Below are positions 1 through 7,762 of a stretch of DNA of 51,368 nucleotides, one piece after another (the stretch's first letter is position 1; each line of letters starts with the position of its first letter). Origin of the DNA: an uncultured Lachnospiraceae bacterium (GTDB taxonomy: Bacteria > Bacillota > Clostridia > Lachnospirales > Lachnospiraceae); contig CADCDW010000006.1 of the NCBI GenBank assembly GCA_902800325.1, positions 1 to 51,368 of the forward strand. The letters run 5' to 3'. Both the position numbers and the translations under genes were made by a program. A model generated the notes under the pieces. That model was not told where the DNA came from. It did not search any database and worked only from the letters and a program-made list of their open reading frames with translations.

Positions 1-114
1 TGATTAAGCAGCTAATGAATAAAAGTACCCAGACGGGTAACTTTATATAAAGATTTTTTATGAGATAAGAATCGTGCCAACGATTACTTGACAGAAACTC
101 CTGTAAACCAAAGT

Positions 115-142
115 TTGACAGTGGGTGGAAAGATGTTATAAT
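115..142 (+). promoter_or_regulatory. sigma-A type promoter of the fumarate hydratase alpha gene
   Basis: TTGACA at 115-120 and TATAAT at 137-142 are both perfect consensus hexamers, with a 16-nt spacer. Transcription would start near 149, giving a leader of about 30 nt before the ATG at 181. A second TTGACA at 89-94 has no matching -10 box. Bases 1-60 hold a weak TACCC/GGGTA hairpin and a T run that may end an upstream gene. Confidence 0.75.
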
Positions 143-180
143 GGAAATATGAGTTAAATATAACGTAAGAGGATAGAGAA

Positions 181-1023
181 ATGAGAGAGATAAATGTTCA
201 ACAAATTACAGATGCTGTTAAACAGATGTGTATAAGTGCAAATTTGTATCTGGCGGAGGATATGGAATGTGCACTTAAAAATGCAGCCGAAAAAGAGGAT
301 GGGAAGCTTGGAAAACAGATTCTCGGACAGCTTATGGAAAATCTTGATATTGCTAAGGAAGACAAGATACCGATATGTCAGGATACAGGGATGGCAGTAT
401 TTTTTGTAAATGTCGGACAGGAAGTACATATATCGGGTGGAAGTCTTACCGAGGCGATAAATGAAGGAGTAAGGCAGGGATATACAGAAGGGTATCTTAG
501 AAAATCAGTTGTAAAGGACCCGCTTATAAGAGAAAATACCGGGGACAATACACCGGCGATTATACATTATGATATCGTGCAGGGAGATAGATTGGAGATA
601 ACGATTGCTCCAAAAGGCTTTGGCAGTGAAAATATGAGCAGAGTGTTTATGTTAAAGCCTGCAGATGGCGTAGAGGGTGTTAAAAAAGTGGTTAAAGAAG
701 CAGTTATGGATGCAGGTCCAAATGCCTGTCCTCCATTTGTAGTTGGAGTAGGTATAGGTGGAGATTTTGAGCTGGTTGCCAAGCTTGCAAAAAAAGCACT
801 AACCAGAAAAGCCGGTTCACATTCTGATAAAGAACATATAGCAAAATTGGAAGAAGAACTGTTTACGGAAATAAATAATACCGGTATAGGTCCGGGTGGT
901 CTTGGGGGAAGGACAACCGCACTTGCCGTTAACATAGAAACATATCCAACACATATAGCCGGACTTCCTGTTGCGGTAAATATGTGTTGTCATGTAAACA
1001 GACATATGACTAAAATTATATAA
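181..1023 (+). CDS. fumarate hydratase class I, alpha subunit
   Basis: This is the Fe-S subunit of the two-subunit class I fumarate hydratase, which interconverts fumarate and malate in the cytoplasm using an oxygen-sensitive 4Fe-4S cluster. The 280-residue length fits the alpha family. Candidate cluster ligands are C66 in ICQDTG, C183 in NACPPF, and C269 or C270 in MCCHVNRH. The glycine-rich GIGPGGLGG stretch is also typical. An AGAGGA ribosome site precedes the ATG and a strong promoter lies just upstream. The beta subunit, normally the next gene, is about 3.9 kb downstream at 4941, beyond a chemoreceptor and a membrane protein. The related tartrate dehydratase alpha subunit (TtdA) is an alternative, but fumarate is the default substrate for this context. 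Confidence 0.9.
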   Translation: MREINVQQITDAVKQMCISANLYLAEDMECALKNAAEKEDGKLGKQILGQLMENLDIAKEDKIPICQDTGMAVFFVNVGQEVHISGGSLTEAINEGVRQGYTEGYLRKSVVKDPLIRENTGDNTPAIIHYDIVQGDRLEITIAPKGFGSENMSRVFMLKPADGVEGVKKVVKEAVMDAGPNACPPFVVGVGIGGDFELVAKLAKKALTRKAGSHSDKEHIAKLEEELFTEINNTGIGPGGLGGRTTALAVNIETYPTHIAGLPVAVNMCCHVNRHMTKII

Positions 1024-1045
1024 TACAATAAGGGGGAAGGAAAAA

Positions 1046-3055
1046 ATGGAGAAAAAAAGAGGTTTTTTAGGTACAACAAAGTCAAGACTTATATTCAGTA
1101 TGGCAGTGATATGTATCATACCGCTTGTAATTGCCATAGTTATAAGCTTTACAAATTCAAGAAAGGCATCAAAGATAGAGGCTGAGAAGTTAAACAAAAA
1201 ACAGGTTGAGTATGTTGAGCAGAATATCAACGGAAAAATGACATCTAACCTGATAGCCATGCAACAGGTTGCAGTATCGAAGTCGACAAGAGATTTCATA
1301 AAGGATTCAGAGGATCAGTTTAAGTTTGGAGCAATGGTTGCAGAACTTCAATACATAGATGCAAGATTTGATGATGGCAATTCAACGGTTGTAACAGGAG
1401 CAGACGGAGGAAACCTTGCCCGTTCTAAAGGAGATTTTACCAATATATACGATAGAGAATATTTTCAACTTGCTATGAAAGGATATCCTAACCTTTCAGA
1501 TGTAGCTATAAGTAAGACTACAGGTGCCAGGATAATTGTTCCGGCAGTTCCTATAATGGACGATGACGGATCAACAGTTATCGGTGTTTTGACACGTAAT
1601 TATAATATAGGCTTTTTACATGAGCTTTTGGTTAGTGAGGCAGAAGAAGGTCAGATTATATGCATTATAGATAAATACGGTAATATGGTTGCTACTTCAG
1701 AGATGGAGCTTGAACCGGAAGATACCATAGATATGAGCAGTAGCAATGCATTTAAGAGAGTTTCTGAAGGAAAAGAAAGCGGCAGCTTTATAGAAAAGGT
1801 AGATGGGGAAAAGAGAATCACATCTTATATTATTGAACCGATATCGGGATGGGCTATAGTTGTTTCAACCAAGTACAATGTCATAATGAGGTCTTCAAAT
1901 AATGCAACCATGATGATGTTGATAACCGGAATAGTTCTTGCGATTCTGGCAATTATAGTTGCAACCATAATAGGTAACGGTATAAACGGACCTCTTACTT
2001 CAATGGATGAATCCCTTAAACTATTAGCCAACGGTGAGTTTAAAGAAATAAATAAATATCAGAACCGTAGAGATGAGTTTGGTACAATGGTTCAAAATAC
2101 CAATTCTGTTATCGGAAAACTGAAAGAAATAGTAGATTCAATAAGAAAAACAGCAGGAGAACTTGATAAGGATTCTACAAATGTCGCCAATACGGCCAAT
2201 CAGATTACATATACTATGGAAGGTATCTCAAATGCTGTCCAAGGTATATCAACGGGTGCGGCTCAGCAGGCAAATGAAATACAACAGGCAAATGAAAGTA
2301 TACAGGTTATTTCAGGAAATATCGAGGAGGTATCTGATGGAGCAACCGGTCTAGCGAGAACTGCCGAGATAATGGATTCAAATTCAAGAAATTCCGAAAA
2401 GGATCTGCAGGCGCTCGAGCAATCATCAAACCAGATGGCAGAGGCTATTGAAAGAATCATGAATGTTATAAATGAAACAAGTATGGCAGTTAACAGCATT
2501 TCCGGTAAGATTGCAGATATTGACAGTATTGCATCACAAACAAATCTGCTTGCGCTCAATGCTTCGATTGAAGCTGCCAGAGCAGGAGAAGCAGGAAGAG
2601 GATTTGTTGTTGTTGCGGAGGAGATAGGAAAACTTGCAACCGAATCAGCCAATTCGGCAAATGAAATAAAAATAGAGATGGATAAGCTTCTGGCACAGAC
2701 CGAGGAAACTGTACGTGTGGCTGATGATGTAGCCAGTACCAATAAATATCAGTATGATATCATAAGCACTACAGTAAACAGTATCCAGAGTCTTATAGAC
2801 GAAATTCAGACAACCGTAGATGGAGTAGGAAATATAAATAATAATGCCGCGTCATGTAATGATTCAAGAGTGGCAGTAGTAGATGCCATGACCAATATAT
2901 CTGCCATATCCGAGGAAAATGCAGCCAGTACAGAAGAAACATCGGCTTCTATGGATCAGATAAATGCTACAGTGTCGATATTGGCAAAGGATGCGGACAT
3001 ATTGAAACAACATGCCGATATGCTTATGGAAAAAATGCAATTTTTTAAGCAGTAA
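1046..3055 (+). CDS. methyl-accepting chemotaxis protein with dCache sensor
   Basis: This is a 669-residue transmembrane chemoreceptor. It has a membrane segment at about 15-35, a large extracytoplasmic domain of the double-Cache type at about 40-280, a second membrane segment at about 288-310, a HAMP linker, and a long coiled-coil signalling domain. The hairpin tip that contacts CheA and CheW lies near 508-525 and contains [12 protein letters not shown]. Many Ala/Gln/Glu pairs flank it as likely methylation sites. The ligand cannot be named. A strong AGGGGGAAGG ribosome site precedes the ATG. It lies only 22 nt after the fumarate hydratase alpha gene, so it is probably co-transcribed with it. 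Its last codons and stop are imperfectly duplicated just downstream. Confidence 0.93.
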   Translation: MEKKRGFLGTTKSRLIFSMAVICIIPLVIAIVISFTNSRKASKIEAEKLNKKQVEYVEQNINGKMTSNLIAMQQVAVSKSTRDFIKDSEDQFKFGAMVAELQYIDARFDDGNSTVVTGADGGNLARSKGDFTNIYDREYFQLAMKGYPNLSDVAISKTTGARIIVPAVPIMDDDGSTVIGVLTRNYNIGFLHELLVSEAEEGQIICIIDKYGNMVATSEMELEPEDTIDMSSSNAFKRVSEGKESGSFIEKVDGEKRITSYIIEPISGWAIVVSTKYNVIMRSSNNATMMMLITGIVLAILAIIVATIIGNGINGPLTSMDESLKLLANGEFKEINKYQNRRDEFGTMVQNTNSVIGKLKEIVDSIRKTAGELDKDSTNVANTANQITYTMEGISNAVQGISTGAAQQANEIQQANESIQVISGNIEEVSDGATGLARTAEIMDSNSRNSEKDLQALEQSSNQMAEAIERIMNVINETSMAVNSISGKIADIDSIASQTNLLALNASIEAARAGEAGRGFVVVAEEIGKLATESANSANEIKIEMDKLLAQTEETVRVADDVASTNKYQYDIISTTVNSIQSLIDEIQTTVDGVGNINNNAASCNDSRVAVVDAMTNISAISEENAASTEETSASMDQINATVSILAKDADILKQHADMLMEKMQFFKQ

Positions 3056-3110
3056 ATAATAGCGATGTACTTATGGGAAAAATGCAATTTTTTAAACAGT
3101 AAAAGATAAT
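3014..3110 (+). repeat. 47-bp imperfect tandem duplication over the chemoreceptor stop codon
   Basis: Bases 3014-3060 (final codons, stop and a few bases beyond) recur at 3061-3110 with a 47-nt offset. The shared core is AAAATGCAATTTTTTAA followed by A/G and CAGTAA. The second copy is non-coding because the first already carries the stop. Confidence 0.85.
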
Positions 3111-3139
3111 CGCATATGAAGTTTAATCTTCATATGCGA
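3110..3139 (+). terminator. 12-bp perfect hairpin after the chemoreceptor
   Basis: CGCATATGAAG at 3111-3121 pairs with CTTCATATGCG at 3128-3138 over a 6-nt loop, and T3110-A3139 adds a pair. There is no clear T tract, so it may be a weak terminator or an mRNA 3' stabiliser rather than a classical intrinsic terminator. Confidence 0.5.
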
Positions 3140-3186
3140 ATTGTACTTATGCTTATTGCGGGGGTTTTAAGAAGGAGAGACAAAAT

Positions 3187-4899
3187 ATGGGTAAAATCAG
3201 GTTACTCTTTGAAGAGCAAAAAGCCGATATAAAGGAAATATTTTTAAAATACATTTCGACAATCATATCAGTGTTTTTGTTTTGTATTATTATGATTTTT
3301 GAGATGGATGATTTTTTCGATTCATCTGATGTACTTGAACAGGTTATTATGTTTTTTATCACATATGCCTGTGGAAGCTTTTTCATAGAAACAGCTCTAA
3401 AAAATAATAAAATCGTAATGTATGTGGTCGATGCATTTGTGTCTTTTATATTGACTTTATTTGCTTTTAATCTGGATGAATGGGTAAGTCAGAATGCTCT
3501 TGAAACATATGCAAAATTTTATATATTATATATACTGGTTTTGCTTGGAACTGCTCTTTATATAATTATAAAAAAAAGCGAGCTTTCATTTCAACGATAT
3601 GTCAATACAGTAGTTCTTAATTTTATAAAATGGGGAGTTATATTTGTTGTATTTAATATAGGTATTGTTATAATACTTGGAATATTTAACAGCCTGATCG
3701 TAAAAATCGACGTATTTGACATAATGGCAAAATTTGAATTTTTACTCATGGGAATTTTGTATTTTCCTTATGCGCTTATATGTGTATTGGCAAAAAAAGA
3801 GGAAAAAAACAAGTTTTATAAAGTTGTTATAAAATATATCCTTATGTTGATGCTGCTTATCGCAATGTGTATAATATATCTTTATATATTGAAGATGGTA
3901 TTTACATTAAGTGTACCCCAAAATGAAGTTTTTGAGATATGTGCAAGTGTATTTTGTCTGGGATTTTTTGTATCAACCATGGCTTATGCATATATAGATG
4001 AGGAAGAGACTTCAGGCATATTTGATAAGCTTATAAAATATCTTAAATATGGATTTATTCCTATGATACTTCTTGAAATATACGCAGTAGGTACAAGAAT
4101 AATGTCTTACGGTATGACAGAAGACAGATATATAGGAGTAGTATTTATAATCGCTCAGGTTATATATCTTCTATGGGAGCCGATTGATAAGATTATATCA
4201 GGGTTTAAAAAATCCGAAGGCGATGAGACCGGCTACGGAAAAAACTATGAAAAGCTCATATTTGTGGCAATTATAATATATATATTTACTATGCTTGTGC
4301 CATTTACCAATATGGAATATGTATGCTTTTCTTCACAGAAGAATCGTATGGAGCATGCGATAGAAGAAGGCGATTATTCTACTGCAGTGAGTGCAATAAA
4401 TAAGCTTAAATATAATAAATATGGCGAAAAATATCTCGATAAAAATTACAGTAAAGATGAAATAGAAAATATGTATTCTAATTATAATGATAATAAGGGA
4501 AGCGATGGAACTGATTATAGATACCATACTTATGTATCGCCAAATTATGAACAGTCGGATATAGAGATATCAGGCTACAACCGAATGTATACATTTAGCT
4601 ACAATAAATATGATGAGTTTGATTTTCATAACGATACTTTGACCATCGACCCGACTACCCAAAAAGAAAATTTGGCGGTTAAGATAGATAATCCAAAGCA
4701 GATTATTGAAAATGCGCTCGAAGATTACGGATACAATGAAAATGGAGTCGTGGATTATTATGACAGTTCAAAAAAGGAAGCCAGAGAATACATTTATGGT
4801 GATAAGAAGATTGTTATAACCGGCATCAGTTTTTACTATTATGAAGACGGAAGAACTATAAATAATCTAAGTATGCGTGGATATGTATTGATGAAATAA
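3187..4899 (+). CDS. polytopic membrane protein, DUF4153-like
   Basis: This 570-residue protein has about ten hydrophobic segments between residues 15 and 385. A soluble C-terminal part of about 170 residues, rich in Tyr, Asn and Asp, follows. The pattern resembles DUF4153 membrane proteins of Lachnospiraceae, whose function is unknown; I am matching from memory. The soluble tail begins with short helical sequence reminiscent of a TPR-like element and ends in a compact domain after residue 430. AAGGAGAG precedes the ATG. The gene sits between the two fumarate hydratase subunit genes. I see no motif linking it to that enzyme, so a functional connection is not claimed. Confidence 0.6.
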   Translation: MGKIRLLFEEQKADIKEIFLKYISTIISVFLFCIIMIFEMDDFFDSSDVLEQVIMFFITYACGSFFIETALKNNKIVMYVVDAFVSFILTLFAFNLDEWVSQNALETYAKFYILYILVLLGTALYIIIKKSELSFQRYVNTVVLNFIKWGVIFVVFNIGIVIILGIFNSLIVKIDVFDIMAKFEFLLMGILYFPYALICVLAKKEEKNKFYKVVIKYILMLMLLIAMCIIYLYILKMVFTLSVPQNEVFEICASVFCLGFFVSTMAYAYIDEEETSGIFDKLIKYLKYGFIPMILLEIYAVGTRIMSYGMTEDRYIGVVFIIAQVIYLLWEPIDKIISGFKKSEGDETGYGKNYEKLIFVAIIIYIFTMLVPFTNMEYVCFSSQKNRMEHAIEEGDYSTAVSAINKLKYNKYGEKYLDKNYSKDEIENMYSNYNDNKGSDGTDYRYHTYVSPNYEQSDIEISGYNRMYTFSYNKYDEFDFHNDTLTIDPTTQKENLAVKIDNPKQIIENALEDYGYNENGVVDYYDSSKKEAREYIYGDKKIVITGISFYYYEDGRTINNLSMRGYVLMK

Positions 4900-4940
4900 T
4901 AAGTACTTTGAAATGATTATCATGAATGATGGAGGATAAA

Positions 4941-5582
4941 ATGTCAGATAATATATTAGTTGAAAATGATTTTGAAAAAAAAATAGTAGAGGTTCCATTT
5001 TCTAAAGAAGATGTCATAAAATTAAAAGCAGGTGAATATATATATCTTACGGGAACGATATATAGCGCAAGAGATGCTGCACATAAGAGGATGTACGACA
5101 GTATAAACGCTGCAGTTGAAAAAAATCAGAAGGCAGAAGATTATGACGGAAAGAAATTATATGAAGAAGGTATACTTCCATTTGATATAACAGACAATGT
5201 GATATATTATCTGGGTCCGACTCCGGCAAAGCCCGGACAGGTAATAGGTTCAGCCGGTCCGACGACCGGCACCAGAATGGATAAATACACACCTCTTTTA
5301 CTAAGCAAGGGACTCTCAGGTATGATAGGAAAGGGAAAAAGAGGAAAGGCAGTCGTCGATTCAATTATATCAGATAAGGCAGTTTATTTTGCTGCTGTAG
5401 GCGGTGCGGGTGCACTTTTATCAAAATGTATAAAAGAGTCAGAGGTAATAGCTTATGATGATCTCGGCACTGAAGCCATAAGAAAGATGCGGGTTGAAGA
5501 GCTTCCGGTTATAGTTGTCATAGACTCGGAAGGCAACAATTTATATGAGACTGCTGTGGAAGAATATAATGCATCAAAATAA
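4941..5582 (+). CDS. fumarate hydratase class I, beta subunit
   Basis: This is the beta subunit (the C-terminal half in fused FumA/FumB enzymes), which completes the fumarate/malate site with the alpha subunit at 181-1023. Recognisable family features are GEYIYLTGTIYSARDAAHKR near the start, YLGPTPAKPG, GPTTGTRMD and GKGKRGKAVVD. The start is placed at 4941 because the ATGs at 4926 and 4929 lie on or against the ribosome site GGAGG (4931-4935), which is spaced 5 nt from ATG 4941; that gives 213 residues. No promoter is obvious in the 41-nt gap after the preceding gene, so expression probably depends on read-through from the promoter at 115. Confidence 0.9.
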   Translation: MSDNILVENDFEKKIVEVPFSKEDVIKLKAGEYIYLTGTIYSARDAAHKRMYDSINAAVEKNQKAEDYDGKKLYEEGILPFDITDNVIYYLGPTPAKPGQVIGSAGPTTGTRMDKYTPLLLSKGLSGMIGKGKRGKAVVDSIISDKAVYFAAVGGAGALLSKCIKESEVIAYDDLGTEAIRKMRVEELPVIVVIDSEGNNLYETAVEEYNASK

Positions 5583-5680
5583 CATAGGTCATCAGAATAT
5601 CATGACAGTGGGACGTTTTTTGGTTGTCAGATATTTTTGATTAGTATTTTTAAGTTTTATAGATTTAATTATGATTGATA

Positions 5681-5738
5681 TATTAAATATTTATGGTACT
5701 AAATATTAAATATTTAGGTTTTATGTATTAAATATTTT
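5681..5738. repeat. AT-rich repeats of TATTAAATATTT
   Basis: Three copies of TATTAAATATT, at about 5681, 5704 and 5726, lie in the 274-nt gap between the fumarate hydratase beta gene and tRNA-Ser. Each core is nearly palindromic. No gene is visible in this gap. It may be an AT-rich upstream element for the tRNA promoter that follows. Confidence 0.6.
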
Positions 5739-5742
5739 TTGG

Positions 5743-5771
5743 TTGACAATTAGTTATATATTTGATATTAT
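5743..5771 (+). promoter_or_regulatory. promoter of the tRNA cluster
   Basis: TTGACA at 5743-5748, a 17-nt spacer and TATTAT at 5766-5771 form a near-consensus promoter preceded by A/T-rich sequence resembling an UP element. It lies about 80 nt upstream of tRNA-Ser. Confidence 0.75.
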
Positions 5772-5856
5772 ATTTAAGCGTGTTAAATTCATTTGCTGAA
5801 TTTAAGGAAGCGCGACAGCTTAATAGCACCATATATTTGGTAGGATTTAGGCATTT

Positions 5857-5944
5857 GGAGATGTACTCAAGTGGCTGAAGAGGCGCCCCTGCTAAGGGTG
5901 TAGGTCGTTCGCGCGGCGCGAGGGTTCAAATCCCTCCATCTCCG
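5857..5944 (+). tRNA. tRNA-Ser (anticodon GCT)
   Basis: This 88-nt class II tRNA has acceptor arms GGAGATG and CATCTCC with discriminator G5944. The anticodon loop CTGCTAA carries GCT and reads AGC/AGU codons. There is a long variable arm and a T loop TTCAAAT. CCA is not encoded. Confidence 0.95.
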
Positions 5945-5979
5945 TTTGGGTAACACCAAAGGAATTTATTATTTAACCT

Positions 5980-6127
5980 TCCTCGATAGCTGGGTGGTAG
6001 GGTCACTGCGGCGAGTTCCCAGTTTTGATGGAGGATTGACAATTAAATATTATTCCTCGATAGCTGGGCGGTAGAGTCACTGCGGCGAGTTCCCGGTTTT
6101 GATGGAGGATTGACAATTAAATATTAT
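5980..6127 (+). repeat. two 74-bp tRNA-like tandem repeats
   Basis: Two units begin at 5980 and 6054, each starting with TCCTCGATAGCT, the exact 5' end of the tRNA-Asn that begins at 6128, so the spacing is 74 nt throughout. Each unit keeps the acceptor 5' strand and part of the D arm (GGTAG) but lacks an anticodon arm. It ends in TGGAGGA, which can pair 6 of 7 bases with TCCTCGA, giving a roughly 56-nt tRNA-like core. A linker containing TTGACAATTAAATATTAT joins the units. The two units differ at only three positions in the core. Confidence 0.85.
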
Positions 6128-6199
6128 TCCTCGATAGCTCAATGGTAGAGCACTCGGCTGTTAACCGAGTTGTTGTAGGTTCGAGCCCTACTCGGGGAG
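6128..6199 (+). tRNA. tRNA-Asn (anticodon GTT)
   Basis: This is a 72-nt cloverleaf: acceptor TCCTCGA/TCGGGGA, D stem GCTC/GAGC, anticodon stem CTCGG/CCGAG with loop CTGTTAA (GTT), T stem GTAGG/CCTAC, and discriminator G6199. CCA is not encoded. It is the third unit of the 74-bp repeat series. Confidence 0.95.
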
Positions 6200-6220
6200 C
6201 TGAGCGAAAGCTCAATAAAT

Positions 6221-6291
6221 GGCGCCATGGCCAAGTGGTAAGGCAAAGGTCTGCAACACCTCTATCACCAGTTCAAATCTGGTTGGCGCCT
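6221..6291 (+). tRNA. tRNA-Cys (anticodon GCA)
   Basis: This is a 71-nt cloverleaf with acceptor GGCGCCA/TGGCGCC, an anticodon loop carrying GCA, a T loop TTCAAAT, and discriminator T6291, which is characteristic of tRNA-Cys. CCA is not encoded. It is the last tRNA of the cluster. Confidence 0.95.
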
Positions 6292-6305
6292 CTATCTTAA
6301 AACAT

Positions 6306-6340
6306 TGGGAAACCTTATGAATAAAGGTTTCCCATTTTTC
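6306..6340 (+). terminator. intrinsic terminator of the tRNA cluster
   Basis: TGGGAAACCTT (6306-6316) pairs perfectly with AAGGTTTCCCA (6324-6334) over a 7-nt loop and is followed by TTTTT. A closely related hairpin recurs at 9717-9751. Confidence 0.9.
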
Positions 6341-6514
6341 AGTTTCTCAAATTTTCGTGCATGATTCGTGTATTCCAGTAAAAAGATAGTTTAAGAAGAA
6401 TTAAAAAATTAATCGTTTTGTGTTGGGTAATGATATTATTGAAAATAAAAACAATAAATGATATTATTTGTTTGTAAATAACTTTTTAAATACCGCTTAT
6501 TTGGGAGGTTTGCT

Positions 6515-7060
6515 ATGGGAGTTTATTTAAACCCGGGCTGTTATTCGTTTGAAGAGGCTCTTAATTCAGATATATATGTGGATAAGACAGAAATGCTTTT
6601 ATATTTGAATTCTGTTATAAAAACAAATCAAAAATATCTTAGTGTGTCAAGACTGAGATGATTTGGAAAGTCTATGGCTGCTAATATGATTTGCGTTTAT
6701 TATGGAAAATCAGAGAATAATTATGACTCATTTAAAGATAGAAAGCTTGCAAAGCATGATAATTGGGACTTTAATCTTGGAAAATATAATGTTATTCATA
6801 TTGTAATGACTAAATTTTTTAAAAAGGATATGAATGTGTGTGAATCGCTTGACAAAATGCAGACAATGGTTATCAGAGATATATGTAAAGAATTCCCTGT
6901 GTTTGATGTATATGATAAAAAGGATCTGGGCTATGACAATGAAACCGGAGAGGTGTTCATTCCAAACAAAGAAATATTGGATGTCTTTAAAACCTCAACT
7001 GACGACAAAGATTGGGTTGATGCATTTGAAGAGTTTAAGATATCGCAGGAGATTGTATAA
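6515..7060 (+). pseudogene. broken AAA-ATPase-like / PD-(D/E)XK family gene
   Basis: A ribosome site GGAGG and ATG at 6515 begin a protein resembling the AAA-ATPase-like family that carries a C-terminal PD-(D/E)XK nuclease and is usually more than 500 residues long. An in-frame TGA at 6659-6661 stands where the conserved Walker-A region would read Arg before FGKS, consistent with a CGA-to-TGA change. Reading resumes with FGKSMAANM. The rest jumps from the early ATPase region (FNLGKYNVIHI) to a much later one (VFIPNKEILDVF), so most of the ATPase core is deleted, and it stops at 7060. Its function is lost unless the TGA is bypassed, and even then the domain is incomplete. Confidence 0.8.
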
Positions 7061-7063
7061 TAA

Positions 7064-7083
7064 ATATACGCAAAGATTGGATA
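7064..7083 (+). repeat. 20-bp boundary repeat, copy 1
   Basis: ATATACGCAAAGATTGGATA begins 4 nt after the premature end of the AAA-ATPase-like remnant. It matches 14820-14839 at 19 of 20 positions. In both places the preceding truncated gene takes its TAA stop from an upstream TATAATA that also belongs to the repeat. Confidence 0.7.
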
Positions 7084-7171
7084 AAACAAGAAAAACATAT
7101 AAACATATTTGTTTTTGCGTGCTAATTGTGTATAATATTTATATAAATATTATGCAGAAAGGGTGGTTAAG

Positions 7172-7369
7172 ATGTTAGCGGTAGGAGAAAAAAATGAGCT
7201 TGATTATATGTGTGGGATATCTGATGATGAATTGACTGAACGTTTCAAGGAATCAATAAGAATTGACAATGAAATAAGACGAATAAAAGGATTACCGATT
7301 GCCGGATATGATAAAGAAAAAGAAAAGGCATATATTGAATATCCTGATGGAAGGAGAGAATATGCATAA
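7172..7369 (+). CDS. small protein upstream of a zeta-like toxin remnant, possible antitoxin
   Basis: This is a 65-residue acidic/basic mixed soluble protein of no recognised family. ATG 7172 is preferred over the in-frame GTG at 7163 because GAAAGGGTGG (7157-7166) then sits at a normal ribosome-site distance. A TATAAT at 7131-7136 could be its promoter. Its stop overlaps the start of the next frame (ATG 7362), which is a decayed zeta/COG4185-type ATP-binding toxin. Such small upstream genes commonly encode the antitoxin partner, and that is the only basis for the suggested role. It appears intact while the presumed toxin is broken. Confidence 0.55.
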   Translation: MLAVGEKNELDYMCGISDDELTERFKESIRIDNEIRRIKGLPIAGYDKEKEKAYIEYPDGRREYA

Positions 7370-7726
7370 CAAAGAACTTCAACCGGAGGTAATAGTGTTC
7401 GCCGGACCAAATGGTAGCGGTAAATCAACAATAACAAGAATGTCAAAAACGGTTTTTTTATACGTTGTATATATGTACTGACAGCTAAACCAGAGATAAA
7501 TGTTGTTAGAGTTAAAATCCGAGAAAAATCAGGTGGACATGGTGTTCCTGAAGATAAAATAAAAATGAGATATGATAAGGCTTTAAAATTAGTGCCAGAA
7601 TTAGTTAAAGTATGTGATATTTTGCATATATATGATAACACAGACTCACCATTTAGAATATTTAAAAAGCGAAAAGATGTTTTCTTTATGTGGGAAAATG
7701 ATTATTGGAAAGATATAAGAGTATAG
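7362..7726 (+). pseudogene. decayed zeta-toxin-like (COG4185) kinase
   Basis: From ATG 7362 the frame reads VIVFAGPNGSGKST, a Walker A loop typical of zeta toxins and COG4185 predicted ATPases. After about 30 codons the frame is lost near a run of seven T (7455-7461). It continues one frame over with FIRCIYVL, SGGHGVPEDKIKMRY and HIYDNT, which are the late conserved blocks of the family, and ends at TAG 7726. About 80-90 residues between Walker A and the GGH-VP block are missing, so a deletion accompanies the frameshift. Intact relatives phosphorylate UDP-GlcNAc-type sugars; this copy should be inactive. Confidence 0.75.
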
Positions 7727-7762
7727 TTTAATAAAATGGGGATTTAAGGGAAAGGAATTTAA

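Noticed and set aside
3187..4899. Functional link of the DUF4153-like membrane protein to fumarate hydratase
   Set aside because: No motif or known association supports it. Adjacency alone was considered insufficient.
4926..4943. Upstream ATG starts of the fumarate hydratase beta gene
   Set aside because: ATG 4926 and 4929 lie on or against the GGAGG at 4931-4935, which is correctly spaced only for ATG 4941.
7131..7136. Strong promoter before the 7172 gene
   Set aside because: TATAAT is perfect, but the best -35 (TTGTTT) has few matches, so it is mentioned only inside the gene entry.
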